Source of the DNA: DASZMX01 sp035551475
Lineage (GTDB): Bacteria > Verrucomicrobiota > Verrucomicrobiia > Limisphaerales > Palsa-1400
DNA length: 48,069 nt
NCBI GenBank assembly: GCA_035551475.1
Contig: DASZMX010000135.1
Span: 1-48,069, forward strand
Direction of reading: 5' to 3'
Each line of letters begins with the position of its first letter. Position 1 is the first letter of the stretch. Positions 1-8,940 of this stretch are shown here, one piece after another. The notes under the pieces were generated by a model that worked only from the letters and a program-made list of their open reading frames with translations, was not told where the DNA came from and searched no databases. Made by a program: the position numbers and the translations under genes.

Positions 1-15
1 TATCATGTTAAAACT

Positions 16-726
16 TCAAGTGTAAAAAAATCCCAGTTCCCGCAGCGAGGCATAATCCCGTCCTCCCTCCGCCGATTTCCGTCCCAGGATGACGTGATCC
101 ACCACTTCAATTTGCAGCAGCCGTCCCGCCCGCACCAAATCCCGCGTCACCTTCACATCCTGTTCCGAAGGAGTTGGGTCGCCGCTCGGATGATTATGCG
201 CCAGCACCACAAACGACGCATTGGCCGCAATGGCCGATTTAAAAACCTCGCGCGGATGCACCAGCAACGTGTCCACCAATCCCTGCGACACCCGTTCCAC
301 GCGGATCAACCGTTTGCGCGCGTTAAGCAGCACCACCTGGAAATTCTCCACCTCATAAGCCCGATTATCCTCCCGCAGCAACCCCGCCACACTTTCCGGC
401 GTATCGAGCACCGGGCTTTCCCGGCGCAGCTCCCGCGCCATTCGTCGCGCCAGGGTAAATGCCGCTTGCAGCGCAATCGCCTTATCCGCCCCCACTCCTT
501 TCACCGACTGCAATTCATCCAGGGAAGCATTCGCCAGGCGGTCCAGCGTGCCAAACTTCTGCAAAAGCGCCTCACCCACCTCAATCGCCGAAATCCCCTT
601 CAAGCCCGTCCGCAGCAAAATCGCGATCAACTCCGCCGTCCTCAGCGCTTCCGCGCCCAATTCCGCCAACCGTTCCCGCGGTCTTTCCCCCATCGGCAAA
701 TCTTTAATGCGAACGCCATGCGCCAT
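16..726 (-). CDS. radC: RadC/JAB-family protein
   Basis: A 236-residue protein, close to the usual 220-230 of RadC. The N-terminal part carries a helix-hairpin-helix-like stretch (LQSVKGVGADKA, about residues 72-83). The C-terminal half holds the JAMM-type metal signature of the family: HNHPSGDPTPSEQD, with the two His and following Asp as metal ligands, followed by DHVILG. Despite its name, the family's role in DNA repair is not established; it is related to JAB/MPN+ proteases and is often carried near mobile DNA. The gene follows the PaaX-like regulator on the same strand, and a 34-base near-palindrome lies 75 bases upstream of its start. This suggests, but does not prove, co-regulation with that regulator. 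Confidence 0.95.
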   Translation of the reverse strand: MAHGVRIKDLPMGERPRERLAELGAEALRTAELIAILLRTGLKGISAIEVGEALLQKFGTLDRLANASLDELQSVKGVGADKAIALQAAFTLARRMARELRRESPVLDTPESVAGLLREDNRAYEVENFQVVLLNARKRLIRVERVSQGLVDTLLVHPREVFKSAIAANASFVVLAHNHPSGDPTPSEQDVKVTRDLVRAGRLLQIEVVDHVILGRKSAEGGRDYASLRELGFFYT

Positions 727-800
727 GCGCGTCCCTTTCTACCCCATGCCCGCCCAAAGCAAAACCAAAAACCTCTTCCTGCCCTCCCAATTGGCTCATA

Positions 801-834
801 CCGATTTTATGTCATAGGTATAACATAAAATCGG
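801..834. promoter_or_regulatory. 34-base near-palindrome upstream of radC
   Basis: Two perfect 12-base arms (CCGATTTTATGT and ACATAAAATCGG) flank a 10-base centre. It lies between the stop of the PaaX-like gene and the start of radC. Its first 25 bases are the exact reverse complement of the site at 1669-1693. The obvious reading is an operator for the neighbouring regulator; a terminal inverted repeat of a small mobile unit is the alternative. Confidence 0.6.
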
Positions 835-842
835 TCATCGAT

Positions 843-1622
843 TTACAATGAGAAACTTGCCGCTTGCCGGCTCGCCTGGCGGAATGCCTGCATCTTGCGC
901 TTCCAGGCTTCCGGCCCTAGATAACCCTTCGGCCATAGTTGTTCTGGCAAAAGCGGGTCCCACCTTACCGCATGCAGCCATGCTTCCCGTTCTTTGGCCG
1001 CCCATTGTTGCAATTCCTTGGCGGCAGCTTCGGTTTGCAGGTTTCTTTCCGGACGCTCCGCCAGGACTTTCATGTGTTGTTGGTAGCGATGATTGATCTG
1101 TTTGAAATCCCAGGCGCCGTTGACGATCTCGGCGTCCGATTCTCCCGCGCAGGGACGGCCCTCCAGCAACAACAGCGACTTCACGTTGATCACGCCTTCC
1201 TCCATGCGTTTCAATTCCGGCCCCACCGAATCCGGTGTCACCCAGACGCTTCCCTGCAGATAGCCGAAAGAACGCTCTTTGAGGCGCCGCCACAACTGCA
1301 TGCGGTAAGCCTCGCGCGCGGTGGGAATATCAAACACAACAATCCGCCATTGGCCGTCCCAGGCGCGCCCCCATTGCGCCAGCGGATTCCGTCCGCCCAA
1401 GGCATGCAAGCGCCCTTCTGCGGTCAATCGGTATAACCGATCCCCGGCCGAGTCTTCGCTTTCCACAAATTTTTTGCGCCGCAACACGTGCGCCTGCCGC
1501 CGCAACCCTTGGCGATAAGCCCAGCTCTCAAACGAACTGCTCAAATTCCGGGAAGTTGGCTGGCTCACCAGCGTCGCCGACCACAACAAAAAGTTCAAAA
1601 ACTCTTCCGTTTTCGGTTTCAT
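843..1622 (-). CDS. PaaX-like transcriptional regulator with Cas2-like central domain
   Basis: A 259-residue protein. Residues about 5-75 form a winged-helix region (TEEFLNFLLWSA ... RLYRLTAEGRLHAL). Residues about 90-170 match the PaaX central domain, which has a Cas2-like ferredoxin fold (WRIVVFDIP then LQGSVWVTP). The C-terminal part is helical and basic. PaaX in phenylacetate-degrading bacteria is a repressor, but no phenylacetate gene is visible here, so that substrate should not be assumed. ATG 1622 was chosen because the family usually begins at MKP/MKxxTEE; it directly abuts a GGAGG. A TTG at 1664 would add 14 residues. Palindromic sites lie just upstream and just downstream, which fits autoregulation and control of radC. 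Confidence 0.85.
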   Translation of the reverse strand: MKPKTEEFLNFLLWSATLVSQPTSRNLSSSFESWAYRQGLRRQAHVLRRKKFVESEDSAGDRLYRLTAEGRLHALGGRNPLAQWGRAWDGQWRIVVFDIPTAREAYRMQLWRRLKERSFGYLQGSVWVTPDSVGPELKRMEEGVINVKSLLLLEGRPCAGESDAEIVNGAWDFKQINHRYQQHMKVLAERPERNLQTEAAAKELQQWAAKEREAWLHAVRWDPLLPEQLWPKGYLGPEAWKRKMQAFRQASRQAASFSL

Positions 1623-1668
1623 CCTCCGCAGCTTAAACCGCCTTTCTCTTCGATGCGATATCAAACTT

Positions 1669-1693
1669 TGTTATACCTATGACATAAAATCGG
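1669..1693. promoter_or_regulatory. Putative operator upstream of the PaaX-like gene
   Basis: These 25 bases are a perfect reverse complement of 801-825. The site lies upstream of the PaaX-like coding region and, read on the minus strand, contains TATAAC, a possible -10 element. A 19-base direct repeat with one mismatch (starting ACATAAAATCGGTC) also joins the two places, at 823-841 and 1682-1700. A repressor bound here could block its own promoter. Confidence 0.55.
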
Positions 1694-1794
1694 TCGTCGA
1701 AAATCTTTTTGCGGATGCTCTGTCTTTAATGAGGGCACGAGGAGGGAGGCTTGCGCGCAGTCAAGTGTTGCGTCACGCTGGCGGTGGCTTGGAC

Positions 1795-2991
1795 ATGAAA
1801 CGGATTCTATTTGTCGAAGATTCAGACCTCATTCGGGAAATGTATGAGCTGATTCTGTCAAATGAACGCGGGCGCTGGGAGGTGCGCACGGCGGCGGATG
1901 GGCCGGCGGCCTTGGCGTTGCTGCGCGCGAGCGCATTTGATGTCGTGGCGTCGGATATGCGGATGCCGGGGATGGATGGCATTGAATTGCTCAAGGAAGT
2001 CGCGCGGCTTTATCCGCAGACGGCGCGGGTCATCATCTCAGGGCTCGGCGATCAAGGCTTCGTGGCCGACGCCCTCGGCTCGATTCACCAATTCCTCGTC
2101 AAGCCCGTCCAGATTGACACCCTCAAGGCGACGTTGGTGCGCCTCACGGGTTTGGATGCCTATCTGAAAGATGAAAAGCTCAAAACGCTCGCGGGCCGCA
2201 TCGGCGTGCTGCCGAGCTTCCCTTCGCTTTACCTGGAAATCATGCAGGCGATCGAGTCGCCCGATGCTTCGCTGAAATCCATCGCGGACTTGATCATCAA
2301 AGACCCGGGCATCGCGGCCAAACTGCTGCAGGTGGTCAATTCCACGGCGTTTGGGTTGCCGGAGCGCGTGCATGACCCGGTGGCTGCCGTGCAACAGCTT
2401 GGTTTGAACACCATCCGCTCAGTCGCGCTTTCGTCCCAGGTGTTCGCCAATTTCGCGCCGTCGCAGATGAATCATTTCTCCGCCGACACGCTCTGGACGC
2501 ACCTGATGAATTGCGGGCAAATCGCGCGCGTCATCATGCGCAGCGAAGGCGCCAGGGCGGCGGAAATCGAAGACGCGTTCACGGCGGGCATCCTGCATGA
2601 CATCGGCAAACTAATGCTCGCTCACAGCCTGCCGCGCGAATTCCAGGAGGCGCTTTCGCTGGCGGATTCGCGCCGGGCGCCGTTGCATGAAGTGGAACTG
2701 GAGATTTTCGGCGCCACCCACGCCGGGCTGGCGGCGTATTTGCTGGGGCTTTGGGGATTGCCGGCTCCGATTGTGGAGGCGGTGGCTTTCCATCACATTC
2801 CCGAGCGAGGCGCGAGCGCGGGTGTAAGCCCGCTCGCTGCGGTTCATGTGGCCAACGCCTTGGAACATGAGCTGGCCGGTGAACCTTCTCACATCAGCGC
2901 CGCCTACTTGGCCCAAGCGAACCTGGCGCATCGCCTTCCGGCCTGGCGCGAGGAAGTTGCCCGGCTGCACGAATCCCCTTCGGCGCCCTGA
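1795..2991 (+). CDS. Response regulator: REC receiver domain plus HDOD domain
   Basis: A 398-residue cytoplasmic signalling protein. Residues 1-120 are a receiver domain: acidic pair in FVEDSD (8-9), phospho-acceptor Asp54 in VASDMRMPGMDG, and the conserved Lys in FLVKPVQ. Residues about 135-330 are an HDOD domain (LPSFPSLYLEIMQAI ... DPGIAAKLLQVVNS). It retains an HD pair in GILHDIGK, which many HDOD domains have lost. ATG 1795 was chosen because the receiver fold starts there (MKRILFVEDSD); an upstream in-frame start at 1729 would add 22 residues unlike the family. No histidine kinase lies nearby, so its partner is encoded elsewhere. The output of HDOD regulators is usually signalling or cell-cycle control, and the target is unknown. 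Confidence 0.93.
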   Translation: MKRILFVEDSDLIREMYELILSNERGRWEVRTAADGPAALALLRASAFDVVASDMRMPGMDGIELLKEVARLYPQTARVIISGLGDQGFVADALGSIHQFLVKPVQIDTLKATLVRLTGLDAYLKDEKLKTLAGRIGVLPSFPSLYLEIMQAIESPDASLKSIADLIIKDPGIAAKLLQVVNSTAFGLPERVHDPVAAVQQLGLNTIRSVALSSQVFANFAPSQMNHFSADTLWTHLMNCGQIARVIMRSEGARAAEIEDAFTAGILHDIGKLMLAHSLPREFQEALSLADSRRAPLHEVELEIFGATHAGLAAYLLGLWGLPAPIVEAVAFHHIPERGASAGVSPLAAVHVANALEHELAGEPSHISAAYLAQANLAHRLPAWREEVARLHESPSAP

Positions 2992-3110
2992 GGCGCGCGG
3001 CATCGTAGGGTTTCCATGAATGGAACCTCGACCAAAGTCGTCCATTTATGGTGTGCAAAATAGTTGGTGATTCGCCGGGGCGATTTGGATTATAGTGAGC
3101 CTCCAATCCA

Positions 3111-5633
3111 ATGCGCCAAACTTCGTCAAAACCGCTGTCTTTTGTGATGGCCGCCTGCCTCGGAATTTCCGCGGCGGCGCGGGCGGCGGATGGCGCGCGC
3201 GTTTTCCACAAACAGATTCAGCCCATGCTCGTCCAATATTGCGGCGATTGCCATTTGGACGGCATGAAAAAGGGCAATGTCTCCCTCGACGATTTTAAAA
3301 CCGACCGTGACGCGCTGACCAACAAAGATCTGTGGGCCATGGTGCTCAAAAATGTGCGGGGCAACATCATGCCGCCGCCCAAAAAAGAGCAGCCCACCGC
3401 CGCCGAACGCGAGCGTCTGGTTCAATGGATCAAGTTCGATGTCTTCGGGATTGATCCCCGGAATATCGACCCGGGCCGCGTTACGGTGCGCCGCTTGAAT
3501 CGCGTCGAGTACCGCAACACCATCCGCGACCTGACGGGTGTGGATTTCGACACCGATTCCGAATTTCCACCCGATGACACTGGCTACGGCTTCGATGACA
3601 TCGGCGAGGTGTTGAATCTTTCGCCGATGCTGCTGGAGAAATATCTCGATGCCGCCAATCGCATCGTGGCGCAGGCGGTGCCCGCGCAGTCCCGCGTGAT
3701 GCCGGAGAAAATTTTACCGGGACGCGCGTTTCACGCCACCAATGCTCCGGGGTCCGAGGCGTGGGGAAATTTGTCGCTCTCCTATTACGATCCCGCCTTG
3801 GTGGTTAATTCGTTTCACGCCGAGCACGCGGGGCATTATCAGGTGGCGGTGGACCTGACCGCCAATGAGCGTTATGTGGAGGACCAGTTTGACGCCAACA
3901 AATGCCGCCTGATCGTCCGCATCGACGGCAAGGAAGTGGGCCGTTACGAATACGGACGGGAAAGCGGCCAGCCCTTCCATTACGATTACGCGCAGGATTG
4001 GACGGCGGGCGATCATCAGGTGGCGTTGGAAATTGAGCCGCTCACGCACGAAAAACAGATTCGCTCCCTCACCTTGCGCCTGGTCTCCGCCACGATTCAC
4101 GGCCCGGCTGATGCGCAATACTGGGTTGAGCCGCCGAACTATCGCCGCTTCTTTCCCAAAATTGTCCCAGCCGATGCCGCCGCCCGCCACATTTATGCGC
4201 GGGAAATTCTCGGCGATTTTGCCTCCAAGGCTTTTCGCCGTCCGGCGGACGCGGAAACGGTGGAGCGTCTCACCGCGCTGGCCGAGAATCGCGCGCAGGA
4301 ACCGGGCGCCACATTCGAGGCCGGGATTTCGCATGCGTTTGTCGCTATTCTCGCTTCCCCGCGTTTTCTCTATCGGCAGGAACACGCCGCCTCCACGCAA
4401 GCCACGCCGTTCATTGACGAATATTCCCTCGCCTCGCGCCTCTCCTATTTTCTTTGGTCCACGATGCCCGATGCGGAGCTGATGAGCCTCGCCGCCGCCG
4501 GCAAACTCCGCGCCGGCCTCGACAATCAAGTCCAGCGCATGCTGGCCGATCCCAAGGCCGCCGCGCTCGCCAAAAATTTCACCGGCCAATGGCTGCAGGC
4601 CCGCGACATCGACATTGTGGCGGTTGATCCGCGCACCATTTTGTCGAGCCAGGAAAAGAAAGATCCGCACGCCGAGGAAATGCGCGCGCAATTTCGCGAA
4701 TTCGCCGCCAAGGACCATCTCACGGCGGAGGAAAAGGAGAAGTTCAACAAGTTGCGCGAAGGTTTTCGGAAAACTTTCGGACGCTTCAACCTGCAATTTG
4801 ATTACGATCTGCGCACGGCCATGCGTCAGGAGGTGGAGCTGTATTTTTCCCACATTGTGCATGAAGACCGCAGCGTCCTGGATTTCCTGCAAAGCGATTA
4901 CACGTTCCTGAATGAGCGCCTGGCCCGCCATTACGGCCTCACCAATCTCAATGTCACCGGCTCGCAGATGCGCCTCGTCAAGCTCCCCGCCGACAGCCCC
5001 CGCGGCGGCGTGCTGACGATGGGCGGCGTGCTCGCGGTCACTTCCAATCCCACGCGCACCTCGCCCGTCAAACGCGGCCTGTTCGTGCTCGACAATATCC
5101 TGGGCAATCCACCGCCGCCCGCGCCGCCGAATATTCCCGCCCTCGAAGACATCGAAAAAGGCGCGCACGATCACGATTTGACCTTGCGCGAAACCCTCGC
5201 CATTCACCGCGAAAAACCGGTGTGCGCCTCCTGCCACAACCATATGGATCCGCTGGGCCTGGCCATGGAAAATTTCAACGCGCTCGGCATGTGGCGCGAA
5301 CACGATCATGGCGAACCCATCGATTGCACTGGCACGCTGCTCAGCGGCGAATCCTTCCAAAGCCCGCGCGAGCTCAAGCAGATTCTCGTCGCCAACCATC
5401 ACCTTGAATTTTACCGCACCCTTACGGAAAAATTATTGACGTACGCTTTGGGGCGCGGTCTCGAGCCGCAGGACACCGAAACCGTCGATCAAATCGTGGA
5501 CCAGATGGAGAAGGCCAATGGCCGTTTCTCCGCCCTGCTCGGCGGCGTCATCCATTCCATTCCCTTCCAGAAAACCCGCCAGTCCCCGCTGTTGGGCGGC
5601 CCGGAAACCGCCATGACCAAAGAGAAATCATGA
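3111..5633 (+). CDS. Planctomycete-type cytochrome c / DUF1587-DUF1592-DUF1588-DUF1585 protein
   Basis: An 840-residue exported protein. A signal peptide (about 1-26, ending AAARA) is followed by a cytochrome-like domain with a CxxCH haem site (C44-G-D-C-H48). Next come DUF1587 (about 120-190; RRLNRVEYRNTIRDLTG), a beta-rich insert, DUF1595/DUF1592 (about 355-600; SPRFLYRQE, SRLSYFLWS), DUF1588 (about 620-705; RGGVLTMGGVLAVTSNPTRT) and DUF1585 (about 725-830). A second CxxCH (CASCHNHMDP) lies near residue 705. This layout is typical of Planctomycetota and Verrucomicrobiota, where it is thought to act in the periplasm, perhaps in redox steps of polymer breakdown; the reaction is not established. 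The stop overlaps the next start by 4 bases, so the two are co-translated. Confidence 0.93.
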   Translation: MRQTSSKPLSFVMAACLGISAAARAADGARVFHKQIQPMLVQYCGDCHLDGMKKGNVSLDDFKTDRDALTNKDLWAMVLKNVRGNIMPPPKKEQPTAAERERLVQWIKFDVFGIDPRNIDPGRVTVRRLNRVEYRNTIRDLTGVDFDTDSEFPPDDTGYGFDDIGEVLNLSPMLLEKYLDAANRIVAQAVPAQSRVMPEKILPGRAFHATNAPGSEAWGNLSLSYYDPALVVNSFHAEHAGHYQVAVDLTANERYVEDQFDANKCRLIVRIDGKEVGRYEYGRESGQPFHYDYAQDWTAGDHQVALEIEPLTHEKQIRSLTLRLVSATIHGPADAQYWVEPPNYRRFFPKIVPADAAARHIYAREILGDFASKAFRRPADAETVERLTALAENRAQEPGATFEAGISHAFVAILASPRFLYRQEHAASTQATPFIDEYSLASRLSYFLWSTMPDAELMSLAAAGKLRAGLDNQVQRMLADPKAAALAKNFTGQWLQARDIDIVAVDPRTILSSQEKKDPHAEEMRAQFREFAAKDHLTAEEKEKFNKLREGFRKTFGRFNLQFDYDLRTAMRQEVELYFSHIVHEDRSVLDFLQSDYTFLNERLARHYGLTNLNVTGSQMRLVKLPADSPRGGVLTMGGVLAVTSNPTRTSPVKRGLFVLDNILGNPPPPAPPNIPALEDIEKGAHDHDLTLRETLAIHREKPVCASCHNHMDPLGLAMENFNALGMWREHDHGEPIDCTGTLLSGESFQSPRELKQILVANHHLEFYRTLTEKLLTYALGRGLEPQDTETVDQIVDQMEKANGRFSALLGGVIHSIPFQKTRQSPLLGGPETAMTKEKS

Positions 5634-7030
5634 ACAAGCATTCCACGTCTCAGGATCGCCCGTCCGAACGCGCCGCCGCCTTCAGCCGCCGCCATTTTTT
5701 GCGCGGCCTTGGCGCCTGCCTGGCCCTGCCCGCTTTCGAATCGTTGCAGCCGCTCAAGGCCCTCGGCGCGCTTGCCCCCGCCGGCAAATTGGCGGCGACC
5801 GCCACCGGCGCCCCGTTGCGCACGGCTTTTATTTTCTTTCCCAATGGCGCCGTGCCGGATGCCTGGTGGCCGGAAAAGACCGGCGCGGATTTCGCCTTCA
5901 GCCCCACGCTCCAGGGCTTGGAGGACATGCGCTCCCACGTCCAGGTCATGGGTGAATTGGACCATCTCTGCGCCCTGCCCGGCGCGGACGGCGGCGGCGA
6001 CCACGCCCGCGGCAATGCCGTTTATTTGACAGGTGTGCGCATCAAAAAAAGCGCGAGCGACGTGCATGCCGGCGTTTCCATCGATCAGGTCATGGCGCGG
6101 CAGGTCGGGCATCTCACCCGGCTGCCTTCGCTGGAATTGTCCTGTGACAACGACCACAAATCCTCCGCGTGCGATTCCAATTACGCGTGCGCCTATCAAT
6201 ACAATCTTTCCTGGAGTTCCCCCACGTCACCCGTCACGCCCGAATCCAATCCGCGCCTCGCGTTCGAGCGCATGTTCGGCGTGGGCAAACCGGGCGAACG
6301 CTGGGCCAACACCCAGCGCATCGAAGCGGAGCAGCGCTCGATTCTCGATTTCGTCCTGGATGACGCCCATCGCCTGAATCGGCAACTGGCCGCGCGCGAT
6401 CGCGACAAACTGGACCAATATTTGACAGGCGTCCGTGAAATTGAGACCCGCATCCAGAACGCGGGGCGCTTCGGCCCGGCCAAGGATCCGGACATGGCCA
6501 CCCCGTCCGGCGTCCCCACCAGCTATGGCGAATACGTCCAATTGATGTATGACCTCATGTGGCTCGCGTTCCAAACCGATTCCACCCGGCTCGCCACCTT
6601 CTGCCTCGCGCATGACGGGGACAATCGTTCCTTCGGCGAAATCGGCATTTTTGAAGGGCACCATGATTTGTCGCATCACCAGAACAAGCCGGAGCGCGTG
6701 AAAAAGGTGCAGGAGATTGACGCCTGGTATGTCAAGCAATTCGCCAAATTCCTCAAGAAGATGGAAGCGACCAAGGACATCGACGGCAACTCCCTGCTGC
6801 ACAATTCCATGATCGTGTACGGCGCGGGCAATGCCGATGGCAATCGTCACACCCACAATAATCTTCCCATCGTGCTGGCCGGCGCCGGCGGCGGGACCTT
6901 GCGGCCTGGCCGCTACATCAAGCAAAACTCCCAACCGATGACCAATCTGTTCCTCAGCCTGGCCGACCGGATGAGCCTCACCGGCCTCGAGCGTTTCGGC
7001 GATTCCACCGGCCGCCTCAAGGACGTATGA
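5630..7030 (+). CDS. Tat-exported DUF1552 protein
   Basis: A 466-residue protein of the DUF1552 family. The N-terminus carries a twin-arginine signal (SRRHFLRGLGACLALP, about 19-34), so it is predicted to be folded before export. Motifs include FIFFPNGAVPDAWWP near residue 65, LSCDNDHKS, and a C-terminal stretch with NADGNRHTHNNLP and GLERFGDSTGRL, all usual for the family. The family nearly always pairs with the DUF1592-type cytochrome protein, as here, where the genes share an ATGA overlap on both sides. No enzymatic activity is established for DUF1552. The context suggests a periplasmic complex with the upstream cytochrome-like protein. Confidence 0.92.
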   Translation: MNKHSTSQDRPSERAAAFSRRHFLRGLGACLALPAFESLQPLKALGALAPAGKLAATATGAPLRTAFIFFPNGAVPDAWWPEKTGADFAFSPTLQGLEDMRSHVQVMGELDHLCALPGADGGGDHARGNAVYLTGVRIKKSASDVHAGVSIDQVMARQVGHLTRLPSLELSCDNDHKSSACDSNYACAYQYNLSWSSPTSPVTPESNPRLAFERMFGVGKPGERWANTQRIEAEQRSILDFVLDDAHRLNRQLAARDRDKLDQYLTGVREIETRIQNAGRFGPAKDPDMATPSGVPTSYGEYVQLMYDLMWLAFQTDSTRLATFCLAHDGDNRSFGEIGIFEGHHDLSHHQNKPERVKKVQEIDAWYVKQFAKFLKKMEATKDIDGNSLLHNSMIVYGAGNADGNRHTHNNLPIVLAGAGGGTLRPGRYIKQNSQPMTNLFLSLADRMSLTGLERFGDSTGRLKDV

Positions 7031-7893
7031 AAGCCGCTCTCGCTCTCTGGCTGGCCACGGCGGCGGCGCTTTCCGCGCAGCCGCTTGTGCTGCCGCTTTG
7101 GACCAATGGCGCGCCCGGCTTTGAAAGCCGCCGCGACGAACCGGAGCTCGCCAAGGATTATTGGGTGCGCAACATCAACAACCCTTCGCTCACGGTCTTT
7201 TTGCCGCCCAAGGACAAAGCGAACGGGGCCGCGGTCGTGATTTGCCCCGGCGGCGGCTTTCGCGAGCTGGTTTTTAACGCCGAAGGCGCCGACTCCGCCC
7301 GCTACTTCACCAACCTCGGCGTCGCCGCCTTCGTCTTGAAATATCGGCTGCCGCGTGAAACCAATTCGCCCTATTCGATTGACAAGCATCCGCTGCAGGA
7401 CGGCCAGCGCGCCATGCGCGTGGTGCGCCATCACGCCGCGGAATGGGGGCTCGACTCGGCCCGCATCGGCATCGAAGGATTTTCCGCCGGCGGCGAAGTT
7501 GCCTCGCTCGTCTGCTATGCTCCCACCGAGGGCGATCCCAACGCCGCCGACCCGGTGGACCGCGAAAGCGCCCGCGCTGATTTTGAAATTTCCATTTATC
7601 CCGGACCTTACGGCGCGCCCACACAGATTCCCACAAATGCGCCGCCGGTCTTTTTCGCCTGCACGGGCGTTGATGACTGGTTTCACTGCAAAGTCATCGC
7701 CGATCTGATCCCGCAATATGGAAAGCTCAAGATACCATTTGAGGTCCACATTTTTGCCCACGGCCAGCATGGCTTTAACATGGGTTACCGCTCGAAACTG
7801 AAATCGGTCAAAGGCTTTCCCGACCGGCTCACGGATTGGCTGAGCGACAATTGGATTCTCGATCCGAGCCAGCCCGACCGCCACGCGCGCTGA
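7027..7893 (+). CDS. Secreted alpha/beta-hydrolase (acetyl-xylan-esterase-like)
   Basis: A 288-residue protein with a short signal peptide (about 1-17, ending LSAQ). It has an alpha/beta-hydrolase fold: oxyanion-side CPGGGF (about 73-78), nucleophile elbow GFSAGG (Ser153), an Asp in GVDDWFH, and the catalytic His in AHGQHGF near residue 244. Relatives include carbohydrate esterases annotated as xylanase B-like or acetyl-xylan esterases. Its ATG overlaps the stop of the DUF1552 gene, so it is the third cistron of that operon. A role in removing acyl groups from a polysaccharide that the DUF1592/DUF1552 pair also handles is an inference. Confidence 0.85.
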   Translation: MKAALALWLATAAALSAQPLVLPLWTNGAPGFESRRDEPELAKDYWVRNINNPSLTVFLPPKDKANGAAVVICPGGGFRELVFNAEGADSARYFTNLGVAAFVLKYRLPRETNSPYSIDKHPLQDGQRAMRVVRHHAAEWGLDSARIGIEGFSAGGEVASLVCYAPTEGDPNAADPVDRESARADFEISIYPGPYGAPTQIPTNAPPVFFACTGVDDWFHCKVIADLIPQYGKLKIPFEVHIFAHGQHGFNMGYRSKLKSVKGFPDRLTDWLSDNWILDPSQPDRHAR

Positions 7894-7899
7894 CCGCGG

Positions 7900-8400
7900 C
7901 TACTGCAAGGTTAGCGGACGCACCGACTGCACGCGCGTGATCAGCCAGTCATCGTTGGTTTTCTGAAAGGTGATTTGCAGTTCCTGGATAATGTCCTCCT
8001 TGTCCTCCGCCAGGCGCGCTTGCAGGGTCACGTCCGCCGTCGCCGATTTCCTATCCCCGTTGACCACCACATTGATGTCCGGGAATTTCACGCTCAATCC
8101 CATGCCCTGCCGCGAGGCCATGGCCGCCTCCGCCACCCGTTCCCGGTCGGCGAACGTGTGTTTCGGCCGCCCCGGGAAATCGAGGATCACATCCACCTGT
8201 GGCGCAAAAAACCCCGGCACTCGTTGCGCGCTGATCGCCCGCGCGACGGTTCCCTCTCCCGCGCTGAAAGACGCGTTGCGCGCCAGTTTCTCCAGCCGTT
8301 GGTGAATCACTGCTTCCGGGCTCGGAAAAAAGGTGCGCCACACCCACAGGCCCGCCGCCACCAAAAGCAGGCCTGCCGCCACGCGGACGAACGTCCTCAC
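7900..8400 (-). CDS. Small membrane-anchored protein, NTF2-like (hypothetical)
   Basis: A 166-residue protein starting with GTG, whose first bases overlap the lepB stop (GTGA). Residues about 4-26 form one transmembrane anchor (VRVAAGLLLVAAGLWVWRTF). The rest alternates helix and beta strands and ends in TNDDWLITRVQSV, like the last strand of SnoaL/NTF2-type cone folds. No catalytic residues can be named. The tight coupling to signal peptidase I suggests an envelope protein, but no function is assigned. Confidence 0.75.
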   Translation of the reverse strand: MRTFVRVAAGLLLVAAGLWVWRTFFPSPEAVIHQRLEKLARNASFSAGEGTVARAISAQRVPGFFAPQVDVILDFPGRPKHTFADRERVAEAAMASRQGMGLSVKFPDINVVVNGDRKSATADVTLQARLAEDKEDIIQELQITFQKTNDDWLITRVQSVRPLTLQ

Positions 8401-8930
8401 AGCAGCGCCTTGCCGATGATCCGTTCCCGGCTCACCTTGCCAAATTCGTGGTCTTGCCAGCGCATCGTGCGGTTGTCGCCCACCACGAAATAATCATCGG
8501 CGCCAAGTTTGACCGCCGGCACGTTCCAATGGCTCCGTTCCTTCATATACGGCTCCTCCAGCAAATTTCCGTTGATGAACACCCGGCCATGCACAAACGC
8601 CACCGTCTCGCCCGGCAACCCAATGACCCGCTTCATCAGCATCACGTGAATTCCCCCGTAGCGAATCGTCACCACGTCGCCGCGCCGCGGTTCCCGCCAT
8701 AGAAACACCAGCCGATTGGAAAAGTTGATCGAGCCGTTGTGATACGTCGGCTCCATGCTGATGCCCGTCACCCGCACCGGCAGGAGCGCGAAGCCAAAAA
8801 CCAGGTAACACGTCACCGCCAGCACGATGATGCGCGCCAGCGTCCGTTTGGGGCGGCGCCCCACCGCAAAAATCTTCAGCAGCCGGAGCCATTCTCCCCT
8901 GGAACCGGATGGCGTGGGCGCGGTTTCCAT
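8397..8930 (-). CDS. lepB: Signal peptidase I
   Basis: A 177-residue membrane serine protease that removes signal peptides from exported proteins. One transmembrane segment (about 33-51) precedes the S26 domain. Nucleophile Ser58 is in GISMEPTYH and the general base Lys100 in MLMKRVIGLPGE. The third motif is VVGDNR (149-154), followed by a modified form of the usual S-x-D-S-R box in which only the Asp of WQDHEFG remains clear. It is shorter than E. coli LepB (324) and close to the Gram-positive and planctomycete size class. It lies between ppk2 and the small anchored protein on the same strand. Confidence 0.94.
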   Translation of the reverse strand: METAPTPSGSRGEWLRLLKIFAVGRRPKRTLARIIVLAVTCYLVFGFALLPVRVTGISMEPTYHNGSINFSNRLVFLWREPRRGDVVTIRYGGIHVMLMKRVIGLPGETVAFVHGRVFINGNLLEEPYMKERSHWNVPAVKLGADDYFVVGDNRTMRWQDHEFGKVSRERIIGKALL

Positions 8931-8940
8931 AACGTCAAAC

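Noticed and set aside
843..1622. Cas2 of a CRISPR system
   Set aside because: The Cas2-like fold is the normal central domain of PaaX-type regulators; it is preceded by a winged helix, and no cas1 or repeat array is present.
3714..5402. Long minus-strand open frame opposite the DUF1592 gene
   Set aside because: A 562-codon antisense frame produced by codon bias at high GC; no domain, and the plus-strand gene is clearly real.
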